64,000 bases of DNA, from the NCBI RefSeq assembly GCF_002104475.1, contig NZ_NBOF01000004.1, positions 248,001 through 312,000 on the forward strand, written 5' to 3'. Shown here in pieces: positions 34,991-43,979 of the stretch. Both the position numbers and the translations under genes were made by a program. Within the stretch, counting starts at the first letter, position 1; each line of letters opens with the position of its first letter. Source of the DNA: Cognaticolwellia mytili (GTDB taxonomy: Bacteria; Pseudomonadota; Gammaproteobacteria; Enterobacterales; Alteromonadaceae). A model generated the notes under the pieces. It was not told where the DNA came from. It did no database searches and worked only from the letters and a program-made list of their open reading frames with translations.

Positions 34991-36933
34991 AACTTTTAGA
35001 AGAACTTGCAGAACAAATAAAAGATTTAGGATCAATTAAACGAGTATGGTTCACATCGTTTAACTTAAACTTAGATTTTTTTGAACGACATGTTTTACCG
35101 ACTATCTTACAAATGGATAAACCTAAAAATCGTATTGATTACGAGTTAATGCAACAGAGAATAAATGGAAGTATTGCTTTAACTGAAGGAACAGAAGCAC
35201 TAAATAAATTGGATATTGCTATTTTTGCTGACGTTCGAATGTACGATGCTAGCGATTTGAAACGTACCGCTATTGATGTTCATTCTATAAACCCTAGTTT
35301 ACTAAACAATGCAGTGAACTTTTCGAAGCAGACTCTTTTTCACCCCAAGGTCATTTACTTAGAAGCTGACGATGGTCGTGCAATATTAGGCGCTGGGAGT
35401 GCAAATTTAACGTTAAGTGGTTGGTCTAACAATCAGGAAGTCTTTGCGTTTAGAAAGATAGCTTCAAGTGAACAAAAAAAATCGGTTAAGGCTTTCTTTT
35501 CTCCCTTGTTCACTTCAATTAATCAGACTGAACAATCAACGTCTATTGCTCGTAAATTGTATTCAGGAGCAGATCAGCAATGGAAGTTTATTCATAGCTT
35601 TGCACAGCCTAACTTTTTAGAATCGTTATTTAAAGATTTAGCAAAGAATGAGGAGCATAAACTTGCTGTTTGGTCTCCCTATTTTCCTGCCGACTTACCA
35701 AAATACATTTCAAACTTAGAAGCTAAAATTCAGCGTATTACAGGCAACCCGATACCACTTTCATTGCATATTACCCCTGATAGAGTAGAAAATAAGCTCA
35801 TTAGAACAAAATGGAGTGACGAGCTAGGGCGACTACAAAAATTAGAAAAACTAACTTTTTATAACAATGCGGTTGAAAAGCATGATAGCTGTGATTTATG
35901 TCATGCAAAAGTTTGGATGACGCCAGATCGCTTAGCCATTGGCTCATGGAATTTCACTACACCTGGCTCAAATTTATTATTAGGTAACGAGAACGCTCAC
36001 GTAAATATTGAAGCTGGTTTTGTATTTGAACATGATGAGTTGTTAGATAAGCAACTTGGTAAAAACTTTATTGCTGATACATCTGACTTTATGAACCAAG
36101 AAAGTTTAGATAAAGAGGGGTTAGAAGTACCTGAACTATTGCCGTTTGCTATTCAAGTTAGCTTTGACTGGCGGTATCTGAAATACACTGTACACCTTTC
36201 AAATGATTCTTCTTTATTAGATGGTTATCAGCTTTTACTTCCGGATATAGATAATTTAATTAATGTCGAGTCGCTTAGCAACGTTACTACAGAGTTTCCT
36301 GTAATAAAGCCCCAGTGCTTACTTTCACAACACTCATATGAAGTTCGTCATCATAACCGTATTGTTCACCGTGGATTTATTATTGAAAAGCAAGCCGAAC
36401 TTCGTCGCGTTGAAGACTTCGATTCGCTAGATGATATTTTTAGTAACTTGATTTCTGGTGCTGAATTGGAGGGTAATGGTAATACATCATTGCGGCGTGA
36501 GTTAAATACGGACCAAGATCCGGACGATGATAATATTAATGACTTTACTGATAGTGACGTTAAACCTGTTTCTCTTAGTTATTTTAGAATGTTCCAGGCT
36601 TGTGCTGAGTTTGATACTCGCTTGGAAAAAATTAATAGTGTTAGTCTTCTAGAACAATATGCTTTTGTTGTCCCTGGCTGTATGACAGAGCTAAAAGAGA
36701 AGATTGGAGTAGAAATAGAACGAGAGGTTAACGTGTTGAACTGGTATATGACACAAGAATATAACTCGTTAGTTAATAAAGCGTTAACCCTAGAAATTGG
36801 TATTGATGAAGGACTAAAACTACGTTTGAATTCTTTACTTATTGATATTGAAAAAAACTCTCACGAACCCAAAAAGCTAGGTTCAAAAAAATATCGAAAC
36901 CTGATTCAGAAAGAGTGCAAATATGTCTCTTGA
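34987..36933 (+). CDS. PLD-superfamily (double HKD) nuclease-like protein
   Basis: 648 aa. Two phospholipase-D-type motifs are visible: HPK (119-121) followed by AILGAGSANLTLSGW, and HAK (306-308) followed by AIGSWNFTTPGSN. This is the HxK...GSxN pattern of PLD-type nucleases and NgoFVII-like restriction enzymes. The C-terminal third has no recognised domain. It is coupled on both sides (4-bp and 11-bp overlaps). PLD proteins paired with helicases occur in DISARM (DrmC) and other defence systems; here it is probably the DNA-cutting effector, by inference. Confidence 0.88.
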   Translation: MKLLEELAEQIKDLGSIKRVWFTSFNLNLDFFERHVLPTILQMDKPKNRIDYELMQQRINGSIALTEGTEALNKLDIAIFADVRMYDASDLKRTAIDVHSINPSLLNNAVNFSKQTLFHPKVIYLEADDGRAILGAGSANLTLSGWSNNQEVFAFRKIASSEQKKSVKAFFSPLFTSINQTEQSTSIARKLYSGADQQWKFIHSFAQPNFLESLFKDLAKNEEHKLAVWSPYFPADLPKYISNLEAKIQRITGNPIPLSLHITPDRVENKLIRTKWSDELGRLQKLEKLTFYNNAVEKHDSCDLCHAKVWMTPDRLAIGSWNFTTPGSNLLLGNENAHVNIEAGFVFEHDELLDKQLGKNFIADTSDFMNQESLDKEGLEVPELLPFAIQVSFDWRYLKYTVHLSNDSSLLDGYQLLLPDIDNLINVESLSNVTTEFPVIKPQCLLSQHSYEVRHHNRIVHRGFIIEKQAELRRVEDFDSLDDIFSNLISGAELEGNGNTSLRRELNTDQDPDDDNINDFTDSDVKPVSLSYFRMFQACAEFDTRLEKINSVSLLEQYAFVVPGCMTELKEKIGVEIEREVNVLNWYMTQEYNSLVNKALTLEIGIDEGLKLRLNSLLIDIEKNSHEPKKLGSKKYRNLIQKECKYVS

Positions 36934-39559
36934 AAACTGGCCTCCTTTGACTGCGCTGGAAGTGTCCAAATTAATGACTTTCGAAAAAGGTATTACTGAT
37001 TGGTGCTATCAAATTGATAAACTTGAAGCAGATAAAACAATGGCCGATAAACAGGCTGAAGGTGTTGCTTATCTTTGGAATTTACTCGGAAAAGAAAATT
37101 TAGCTATTCTGGCGGATGAAGTAGGAATGGGAAAAACATTCCAAGCGATTGCTTTGATACTGCATTTATGGCTCAGAAAACCTAACGCTAAGGTATTGGT
37201 TATAACGCCAAACAAAAACATTTGTGGGCATTGGCGCAATGAATTTAAAAGCTTTATAGCTCATCATTATCATTCGTCAGATATTAAAATTAAATTACCT
37301 CAGCCAGAAAGTAATTTAATTAGACTAGTCGACTCAATTAAAGAAAATAGCGATAATATTTTCTTTACAACAGTGCACTCTTTTAGCGGATTAACAAAGG
37401 GTTATGAAGGAGATAAAAATTTAGAGGCTTCAAGAGTTGGCTCATTATTGAATGAAAATGTAAGAAGTTACCTTGAAGATGGTGAGTTTGATTTGGTAGT
37501 CATAGATGAAGCGCATTACTTTCGGACAATTAATGGTGGTTCACAAAAAGTAAACGCTGCAAAAGCTTTTTTTGGTAGTGGTAAAATGAAGTTATCAAAA
37601 AAAGTACTGCTTATGTCTGCTACACCTACCCACTCTTCACCTGCTGATGTTTATAATATTTTGAGCTATTTTTTCCATGAGGAAACCATCAATGTTGGTG
37701 GTAAAAAAAGAGATGCGCGGTCTTTACTCGAACAGTTCGCCTTGCGGCGTTTTCGCTTGATGAAAGGCAAAGATAACGCACACCATTCTAAATATGATTA
37801 TCGAGTAGAGACTGACTTACCTGTTACATTTAAAGATAATCCAGAAGCTGAATTGTTTTTTGGTTTATATCAACGCCAGCTTGTACATAGACTAAAAGAA
37901 AGTAGAAAAAGTGGTAATGCAAATAAGCAATATCTTTATGGTTACCTAGAAGGTTTTGAATCGTTTGGGGAGTACGATGAAGAATTACCAAATGACGCTA
38001 CAGATGATAATGATGCAGAATCGGCGAAAGATTCTTTTAGTAAGGCAACAGACTCAGAAATGCTTCATAGCCTTAGTAAGCAATATTTTGATTGTTTTGG
38101 TAAGCATCCAGAGCATCCCAAATATAATGCGTTAGTGAAACAATTTGTTCCTAATACCTTAAGCTATGATGCTTTAGATGACATTAAACACCTTGTTTTT
38201 GTGCGCCGTATACCATCTGTGCGTGAATTAACTAAACGTACCAATAGCTCTTATGATGAACTCTTCGCCCCCCAAATAGCTAAAGCTATTGGCTTGAGTA
38301 AAAAGCAAATTAGAGAGTGGAAAAAAAGTAAGTGGGACCGTGAGTTGTTTAATAAATGGCAACGAGCAGAGGATGTATTAGAGGAAGCTGACGGTTCCAA
38401 TGATGACCAATTAGACCAAAAACTGACTTCAAAAGTCGCTAATCTGTTTGTAGTGAAAAAAGACGAAAAAAATACTGTTTGTACAAATGTTGCGCTGAGA
38501 TTTAAAAAGCCTGAAAGTATCTTCTCATTATTCTTAGAGCCTCTTAAAGATTATTTAACTGGTGATTATACATACCACTTTGAACATGATTCAGCGGGAA
38601 AATCCCGTGCTTTATATTCTAGTGCCGCATTACATGCAAGAATAGGTAAATGTAGCCAAATACCAGAGCAAACAAATATAGTTAAAGGTGGGTTTAATGT
38701 TACGACTATATGGGCTGATATTATTCCATTATTAGCGCCTGAGCAGCAATCGAAGTTAACAATATGGAAAAAGAATGATGAAAGAATATTAGAGAATTTT
38801 GCTAACTACCTAAAGGCAGGCCTTCTACATGCAAGTCCTGTAATGATTGAATTGTTTATTTGGTATTCTACGTTTGAAAAGCAACAGAAAATAAAAAAGG
38901 TTAAAAGTGCAGAGGTACGATACAAAAAATTTATAACTTATGTGAAACCTAAATTAAAAAAATCTTGGTTGCTTTGGTATTTCAATGCTGCGATTAAAAC
39001 GTTTGAAGATGTTTGTGAAAAAATTGAGGGCGTAAATATCAACGACTCTGAGAATAAATGGAATTCGTTAAAAACACTGACTTCTCCATCTGCATTTGCA
39101 AGTGGTCAATCTGGAAATAGGCAGAGGCTAATAACCGGTTTTAACTCACCTTTTTACCCTAATGTATTAGTCGCTACCTCAGTGTTTCAGGAAGGGGTTA
39201 ATTTACATATGCAATGTAATAGTGTTCATCACTACGGCATAGCAGGAAACCCAGGGGATAATGAGCAAAGAGTCGGACGACTAGATCGATTGTTTGGCAA
39301 AGTAAATCGCTCTCTTCAAGAGAACGATAGTGCTGAGCTTAGTATTAATTACCCATATCTAAAAAACTCATTTGATGAAGATCAGTTAGCATCATTCGTT
39401 GAAAGGAAATTCGTTGCTGAAGAAAAGTTGGATGCTTGCTTAGATGTTCGTTCGTCTAATGAAATCGATGGTAAAAAGGCAGGTAATTGGAAAGAGTTTC
39501 TAAAAAAACCAGATAAAGAAAGGCGAGAAGTTAATGACCCATACCCACCGAAGCTTTAA
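36923..39559 (+). CDS. SNF2-like SF2 helicase, third gene of the cassette
   Basis: 878 aa. Helicase motifs: Walker A DEVGMGKT (65-72), DEAH (195-198), MSATPTHSSPAD (about 235), ATSVFQEGVNLH (motif V, about 755) and QRVGRLDRLFG (motif VI, about 790). A long insert between the two RecA lobes (about 300-600) is acidic and not recognised. SNF2-type translocases of this form are common in DISARM, BREX-like and other defence loci. It overlaps the PLD gene by 11 bp. All catalytic motifs are intact, so it is a likely motor for the PLD partner. Confidence 0.92.
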   Translation: MSLENWPPLTALEVSKLMTFEKGITDWCYQIDKLEADKTMADKQAEGVAYLWNLLGKENLAILADEVGMGKTFQAIALILHLWLRKPNAKVLVITPNKNICGHWRNEFKSFIAHHYHSSDIKIKLPQPESNLIRLVDSIKENSDNIFFTTVHSFSGLTKGYEGDKNLEASRVGSLLNENVRSYLEDGEFDLVVIDEAHYFRTINGGSQKVNAAKAFFGSGKMKLSKKVLLMSATPTHSSPADVYNILSYFFHEETINVGGKKRDARSLLEQFALRRFRLMKGKDNAHHSKYDYRVETDLPVTFKDNPEAELFFGLYQRQLVHRLKESRKSGNANKQYLYGYLEGFESFGEYDEELPNDATDDNDAESAKDSFSKATDSEMLHSLSKQYFDCFGKHPEHPKYNALVKQFVPNTLSYDALDDIKHLVFVRRIPSVRELTKRTNSSYDELFAPQIAKAIGLSKKQIREWKKSKWDRELFNKWQRAEDVLEEADGSNDDQLDQKLTSKVANLFVVKKDEKNTVCTNVALRFKKPESIFSLFLEPLKDYLTGDYTYHFEHDSAGKSRALYSSAALHARIGKCSQIPEQTNIVKGGFNVTTIWADIIPLLAPEQQSKLTIWKKNDERILENFANYLKAGLLHASPVMIELFIWYSTFEKQQKIKKVKSAEVRYKKFITYVKPKLKKSWLLWYFNAAIKTFEDVCEKIEGVNINDSENKWNSLKTLTSPSAFASGQSGNRQRLITGFNSPFYPNVLVATSVFQEGVNLHMQCNSVHHYGIAGNPGDNEQRVGRLDRLFGKVNRSLQENDSAELSINYPYLKNSFDEDQLASFVERKFVAEEKLDACLDVRSSNEIDGKKAGNWKEFLKKPDKERREVNDPYPPKL

Positions 39560-39659
39560 TACAAATTTTATATGAAGCCATTTAAGGCTTAAATGATGTT
39601 ATCTGCGAGACTATAGGGTGGTTACACAGATTTAGTTACAGGGTCGGTCTATCTACATC

Positions 39660-39684
39660 AAAAGGGAATTATTATTTCCCTTTT
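39660..39684 (-). terminator. hairpin at the end of the XRE regulator gene
   Basis: AAAAGGGAA and TTCCCTTTT form a 9-bp stem around 7 nt that contains part of the stop codon region (39672-39674). The A's upstream give a short T-run on the minus strand. Confidence 0.55.
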
Positions 39685-40028
39685 GTCAAAAACAACGTCA
39701 ATAAAGCTCCAATAGCAGCACCAGTTAATACAGCTCCAGATGTATTGGCTTCTTTGGTGGTTGTAACGTTAACAGCGTCCTCTGTACTAAATGCTTCTAC
39801 TCCCTTTGAAGCTTTAGAAATTATATTTTCAGGTTTAACCCCTAGCGCACCACAAACGACAAACAATTGGTCAATAGTGATCATGGCTTTGCCTTTCTCT
39901 AGCCTTGATAGCACAGGTTGAGATATACCAGTAGCGGTCGAGATCTCCGATTGTTCCTTTCCTAATTCTTTTCTAATGCTTTCTAGTTCAAACCCAACTA
40001 ATGCGTTGTAGGTTATTTGTTGATTCAT
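39672..40028 (-). CDS. XRE-family regulator with C-terminal membrane helix
   Basis: 118 aa. Residues 10-70 form a Cro/CI-type HTH (QSEISTATGISQPVLSRLEKG). Unusually, the C-terminus ends in a small-residue hydrophobic helix (LTGAAIGALLTLFLTKGK), suggesting membrane attachment. It is divergent from the LRAT-like gene at 40147, whose product also ends in a hydrophobic helix. The shared 118-bp region has a promoter overlapped by an inverted repeat, so repression of the partner (and possibly itself) is likely. Confidence 0.87.
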   Translation of the reverse strand: MNQQITYNALVGFELESIRKELGKEQSEISTATGISQPVLSRLEKGKAMITIDQLFVVCGALGVKPENIISKASKGVEAFSTEDAVNVTTTKEANTSGAVLTGAAIGALLTLFLTKGK

Positions 40029-40050
40029 AGCAAATTCTCAAAATCAATTA

Positions 40051-40079
40051 TTGACAACTATCCGATATAAGGATAGTAT
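40051..40079 (+). promoter_or_regulatory. promoter and operator of the LRAT-like gene
   Basis: TTGACA (40051-40056), a 17-bp spacer and TAGTAT (40074-40079). The inverted repeat ACTATCC-N7-GGATAGT (40057-40077) fills the spacer, so a bound XRE repressor would block polymerase. ATAAGGATA recurs next to the ribosome site (about 40133-40141). Confidence 0.72.
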
Positions 40080-40146
40080 CCGTTTTGTGGTGTATATTCG
40101 TATTTAGAATATATGTATTTTTTAACGTAATATAAGGATAACAGAA

Positions 40147-40641
40147 ATGTTGTTGAATGAGAATATGTTTACTGAGCAACTATTAGTATCAGTGACAAAG
40201 GTGTATAGAAAGAAAGTGTCTGGTTTAGTAGCTCATGCAGGATTAATGCTTAATTTCGAGCAGGGTGAGCAATTGGTTTTGCATACGAATCCAGAAAGAA
40301 ATACTCATCTAAGTACTATTGAAGAGTTTTCAGATGGAGAACGCCTCGTAATAAAAGAATGCTTTAGTGCTACACAGGAGGTTGTAGAGAGAATTCAGAG
40401 TAGGTTGTTTACTGATTTGAAATATAGCGTATTTAATAATTGTGAGCATTTGGTGAATGAGGTTCTTACTGGTCTCCCAACAAGCGAACAATTAAAAACA
40501 TCGTTAACTGTATCACTGGTTGGAACGGCCGTAGTTGCATGTAAAGCTGCGAATCGTAATGCAACAACCCTAATAATCGCAGCGTTAGTATTTGGAGGGC
40601 TAGGACTTTATTTAGAGAAACAAAACCAGTTGTCTTCGTAA
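40147..40641 (+). CDS. LRAT/NlpC-P60-like protein with C-terminal membrane helix
   Basis: 164 aa. It shows the LRAT-type triad: His30 (VAHAGLML), His46 (LVLHTNP) and Cys99 in FNNCEHLVNEVLTG, matching the NCEH signature of lecithin:retinol acyltransferase-like permuted NlpC/P60 enzymes. A hydrophobic segment near residues 135-155 suggests membrane anchoring. Such folds act as acyltransferases, phospholipases or thiol hydrolases. Here it is paired with a membrane-tethered XRE regulator at the end of a defence island; a toxin-like or membrane-acting effector role is only inference. Confidence 0.75.
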   Translation: MLLNENMFTEQLLVSVTKVYRKKVSGLVAHAGLMLNFEQGEQLVLHTNPERNTHLSTIEEFSDGERLVIKECFSATQEVVERIQSRLFTDLKYSVFNNCEHLVNEVLTGLPTSEQLKTSLTVSLVGTAVVACKAANRNATTLIIAALVFGGLGLYLEKQNQLSS

Positions 40642-41109
40642 TAAAATGAATAACGAATTTTGTGAGGTTTTGCTGAAACTACCAAAGTTTCATAATTCTA
40701 GGCAGTTATGATACAAGGTGTTGATTTTTCTTGGGTTTCCTCGTAAGTTATTGAAAGTCCAATCGTTAAAGGTGTGTGCATCACAGAGTGCATCATGCCT
40801 GGCTTTAATTATATTTAATTACTATTAATCAACTGCTTATTTTTCAAAGCTCATAATCGTGCCAGAGGATTGTTGCTTGGTTATTTTTATCCATAACTGT
40901 CTGTTTTTGTCTTTAGCTAGTTGTTTTTATCGTAAAAATAAAATTTTCGATGATTGTTTTATTCAGTTTAATACAAAGTTGTTTAGCTTTGTCTATCAAA
41001 TCTGTACACATAAAAGTGTCCAGAAAAAATGAGTTTAACAAAAACGAAATTCAATAAGATATTTGATGGTTATCATGATAAAGCTTTTGAGCTTGTAGAT
41101 CGAGACACT
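40642..41109. other. island right-end region
   Basis: 468 bp without a convincing gene. It holds the GTGCATC site pair at 40774-40796. A 60-codon open frame from 41029 runs antisense into the SGNH hydrolase gene and has no support. Confidence 0.55.
40774..40796 (+). repeat. island right-end GTGCATC site pair
   Basis: GTGTGCATC-N5-GTGCATCAT, identical in both half-sites, spacing and direction to 18644-18666. It suggests the right end of the roughly 22-kb element lies close by. Confidence 0.65.
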
Positions 41110-41856
41110 TTAAGTGTGCTCGTTTTTGTAAAGGAAACATTCATTAGCGGTTTGTTGCGCCCAGGCACTGTATGCCAGTTCAGAAGGGTGAATACCGTCT
41201 TTTGCTAGATACTCAGGCTTAAAGGGCAAGTCAAATTTCAGTATCGTATTCTTCTGTTCACACGCTAGCGCCGTTATCATTAACTCATTGAGTTTATTAG
41301 CTTGCTTACCTAAGAAGAAGTTCAAAGGGAAAGGGATTGCCTTAAACTTTTCCATTGGCGGTACACCGGAAAATATCACATTAGGAGCGCCGAATTTAGT
41401 TTTTAATATATGCGCGATCGTGGTTATATTTTTTGACCACTGTTTGGCTCGTGTTAAGCCAGTTACATCATTCACGCCAACAGAAATCAGTACATAGTTG
41501 AATTGTTGTGAAGGTAGTGCGTTAAGCTCGGCGATAAGGTCAGATGAAGTGAAACCGGTACGGGCAACTAATAACCAATTTACTCGGTGTTTTTCAGCAA
41601 GACTTGTAGTTAATTGCCCACTTATTGCTTGCGCTTGTTTTGTTACTCCAACGCCTGCTGCGGCAGAGTCCCCAACAATCAGTAAACGCAATTCACTTCC
41701 GTCACCACAATATCCTGAGCGTTCGCCGTCCGGCTCAGGTAAGCGCAGTACGGTTAACCTTACTGCAATGGCTTGCAGCAATAATAAAGGGAATATTAAT
41801 GCTGTAACCATAACGTTGCAGAATAAGTTTAGCTTCAACTTTAAACTCAATCTCAT
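41110..41856 (-). CDS. SGNH/GDSL family hydrolase
   Basis: 248 aa with an N-terminal hydrophobic helix (about 10-32) that anchors or exports it. The hydrolase blocks are all present: catalytic Ser64 in VGDSAAAGVGV, GVND in block III, and DGIHPSE with Asp and His in block V. It is probably a membrane-anchored or periplasmic esterase/lipase; substrate unknown. It is the first gene to the right of the island, with no obvious operon partner. Confidence 0.9.
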   Translation of the reverse strand: MRLSLKLKLNLFCNVMVTALIFPLLLLQAIAVRLTVLRLPEPDGERSGYCGDGSELRLLIVGDSAAAGVGVTKQAQAISGQLTTSLAEKHRVNWLLVARTGFTSSDLIAELNALPSQQFNYVLISVGVNDVTGLTRAKQWSKNITTIAHILKTKFGAPNVIFSGVPPMEKFKAIPFPLNFFLGKQANKLNELMITALACEQKNTILKFDLPFKPEYLAKDGIHPSELAYSAWAQQTANECFLYKNEHT

Positions 41857-42512
41857 TTGCCTAGCCTAATATAAATATTGTACCCGCTGACACTTTAGCT
41901 ACTTTTATTCATAAAATGAAGCTTAGTGCTTATTCTTTGATATTTTGTACCAATTACTGCCTGTTGACTTTTGAATAGTGTGCAAAAGTGAAATATTTGA
42001 GTAGATCATCACGAGTCAATAATGCTGAGTTATTTGGCTTAACCCGTGTTGATATTATTTATAATACAGCGTTGTAATTTTTAGTGACTTGATCAATTAA
42101 GTTATTGTAACTGGGAATATTATTATGTGATTGGACAATAAAACAATGTGAATTTAAATCCAAGCTTGAAGCTAACAATGTTTAGGTGACGCTGATGTTA
42201 TGGCAGAATAAGACGCTAAATGTGCAACTTAACAAAGAACACTTGTTGCTGCGATGTAGTATACGAATAACATTGAAAAGTACTTTGTATAAGAGCGAAC
42301 TGATTTATTTTCATCTAATCGCTTGGGTTTCAGCATATAACAAATTGAAATTTTTAAATGTTGAAGTTGGAGATGTGTGTCGATGAATAAGCTACGTGCT
42401 AGGTTCAGTGTTTATATTCTGTTTCCACATGGACTATTGGGAATAGAATGCGATCAAAAAAGCCAATTAATTGAATGTTAATTGGCTTTAAATATTAAGT
42501 TTTATGTAGGCG
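41857..42512. other. non-coding region
   Basis: 656 bp, AT-rich. A 66-codon frame (42186-42386) has no ribosome site and odd composition, and is not called. The terminator of the PEP-CTERM gene lies at the right edge. Confidence 0.5.
42456..42489 (-). terminator. intrinsic terminator of the PEP-CTERM gene
   Basis: AAAGCCAATTAA and TTAATTGGCTTT form a 12-bp stem around TTGAATG; the A-run on the left is a T-run on the minus strand. Confidence 0.85.
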
Positions 42513-43076
42513 TTAATATGTTCTTTTGTTACGACGTTTTATCGTAGTGAAACCTAGAGCTGCTAGCATTAAAAGCACTAAAGAAGAAGGCTCTGGTACA
42601 TTAATTACAGCAGGTAAGTTCGATACATTCGTTACTGTTAAAGACGCATCACGTATATGTAATCTATGACCACCACCACCACCTACAACATAACCGATTT
42701 CAAGAGTTGTTGGCGAAGAGGGAGCAAGAGATAATGTATTGACGGCTATTAATTCAGCACGTGTGATAGTAACTGATTCACTGAGCAAACGATGGTTAGC
42801 CAGAAGGCCTGAAGAAAGCCAATCAAAATTGTTTAGGCGAAAATTTATTTGGCCTTTTCTATTGCCCCAACCTTGGTCATACCAATCAAGAGATAAGGTC
42901 AGGGAATAAAAATCATCAGTAACATTAACAGTAAACCAACTTTGGGTATTATTACTTACAATTGAGGAATTAACATCCAATATATCATAGTTTTCTATTA
43001 GACCAGCTTGTGCGTTATTGATAAAACCAATAAGCAAAATTAGTGGGCAGAGTATCTTCTTAAGTAAATGGTTCAA
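42513..43076 (-). CDS. PEP-CTERM sorting-domain protein
   Basis: 187 aa with a signal peptide at the N-terminus. The C-terminus is a classic PEP-CTERM tripartite signal: VPEPSS, hydrophobic helix (LVLLMLAALGF) and basic tail (KRRNKR). Such proteins are cut and anchored or released by exosortase (EpsH-type) in bacteria that make exopolysaccharide. The mature domain is beta-rich, like many extracellular PEP-CTERM proteins, without a recognised function. No exosortase gene is in this window. Confidence 0.9.
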   Translation of the reverse strand: MNHLLKKILCPLILLIGFINNAQAGLIENYDILDVNSSIVSNNTQSWFTVNVTDDFYSLTLSLDWYDQGWGNRKGQINFRLNNFDWLSSGLLANHRLLSESVTITRAELIAVNTLSLAPSSPTTLEIGYVVGGGGGHRLHIRDASLTVTNVSNLPAVINVPEPSSLVLLMLAALGFTTIKRRNKRTY

Positions 43077-43443
43077 TTTTATTCCTATTTATAACTTAGA
43101 CAACATATACTGAACGTGCAAAGCATTAAGTATGCCAATATTTTATTTTTGTTGCAATTCATATCACTAAGTCATGTTGACAGGTCAACCAGGTATGAAG
43201 TGTTAAAAAATATGACAACGGAATTATGGTGACATTAACTGATTGATTTTTAAGTGAAAATTTGGTTTTATGCTTGTTTTTGTTGTTAAGGCAGAAAAAT
43301 GACATTAGCGTGCATATAAAGTAATAAAACTTTGTATGGAAAGGGCATAAGGCTGTAGTTAAATTGTTTATAAACCGAATGTCATGGCTAGTTTGTTGAG
43401 AAGAGATTATAGGCTACGAGTGGTAGTTCCTAGCCTATACTTT
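43077..43443. other. non-coding region between PEP-CTERM and ydbL genes
   Basis: 367 bp. A 9-bp inverted repeat TATAGGCTA...TAGCCTATA (43408-43439) lies just after ydbL and may end its transcript. Nothing else was seen. Confidence 0.5.
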
Positions 43444-43785
43444 TTATTTTTTAATCCACTTTCCTGAAGTGTTTTTGATAAAGTGCCCAGATTGAGTTTT
43501 TGCTAAGGCTTTTTTACCTGCTAACGCAGTAACTTGCTGTATGGTAATTTTGTTTTTACGCGCTAAATTAATATAAATGCTTTTGCGTTTTTTATTAACA
43601 CTCTCCACCAAGCTTTTAGCTTCAGCACTTTCAACAACCATGCCTAAGTAACCATTTTGCATTTCACCAACTAGACCTTGTTTTTTTGCGTCGCCAAGTG
43701 AAATTGCCCAAGCTGAAAAAGTCATTGCTGAGACTAAAACAGCACAGGTTAGTTTTTTTATAAATTTTTTGGTTAAATTATTCAT
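43444..43785 (-). CDS. ydbL: YdbL family (DUF1318) periplasmic protein
   Basis: 113 aa with a signal peptide (cleavage after AWA). The mature part holds the DUF1318 pattern LGDAKKQGLVGEMQNGYLG and ARKNKITIQQVTALAG. It lies third in the ydbH-ynbE-ydbL operon. In E. coli YdbL assists the YdbH-YnbE envelope bridge, probably as a chaperone that controls YnbE assembly. Length is close to the E. coli protein. Confidence 0.92.
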   Translation of the reverse strand: MNNLTKKFIKKLTCAVLVSAMTFSAWAISLGDAKKQGLVGEMQNGYLGMVVESAEAKSLVESVNKKRKSIYINLARKNKITIQQVTALAGKKALAKTQSGHFIKNTSGKWIKK

Positions 43786-43794
43786 TACATCTCC

Positions 43795-43977
43795 TTAAAA
43801 TACGTCGCTTTCGTCACTAAATATGTCGTCTAGTTCTTTATCTACTTTGACCTTTATTTCATGATCAATTTTTAAATTTAAATTAATCGTGATTGGCTCT
43901 TTTGCGCTAACTTCTATTTTATGTGTGCAGGCACTCATTATAAAAATAGCTAATACTGCGGTTAGTATTTTACTCAT
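43795..43977 (-). CDS. ynbE: YnbE family outer-membrane lipoprotein
   Basis: 60 aa. The lipobox is IMSAC and the short mature peptide (PITINLNLKIDHEIKVKVD) is rich in beta-branched residues. In E. coli YnbE stacks as beta-strands on the YdbH C-terminus and links it to the outer membrane. It sits 2 bp after ydbH and 9 bp before ydbL, with matching gene order. Confidence 0.9.
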   Translation of the reverse strand: MSKILTAVLAIFIMSACTHKIEVSAKEPITINLNLKIDHEIKVKVDKELDDIFSDESDVF

Positions 43978-43979
43978 AC

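Noticed and set aside
18664-41019. CATAAAAGTGT (11 bp, at 18664 and 41009) as the island attachment core
   Set aside because: At the left end it lies inside the island relative to the GTGCATC pair, but at the right end it lies outside its pair, so it cannot be the crossover core. Probably chance in AT-rich DNA.
41029-41208. 60-codon frame at the island right end
   Set aside because: No ribosome site; most of it is antisense to the SGNH hydrolase gene. Could be a remnant, but I cannot support it.
42186-42386. 66-codon frame in the long gap before the PEP-CTERM gene
   Set aside because: No ribosome site and composition unlike a protein.
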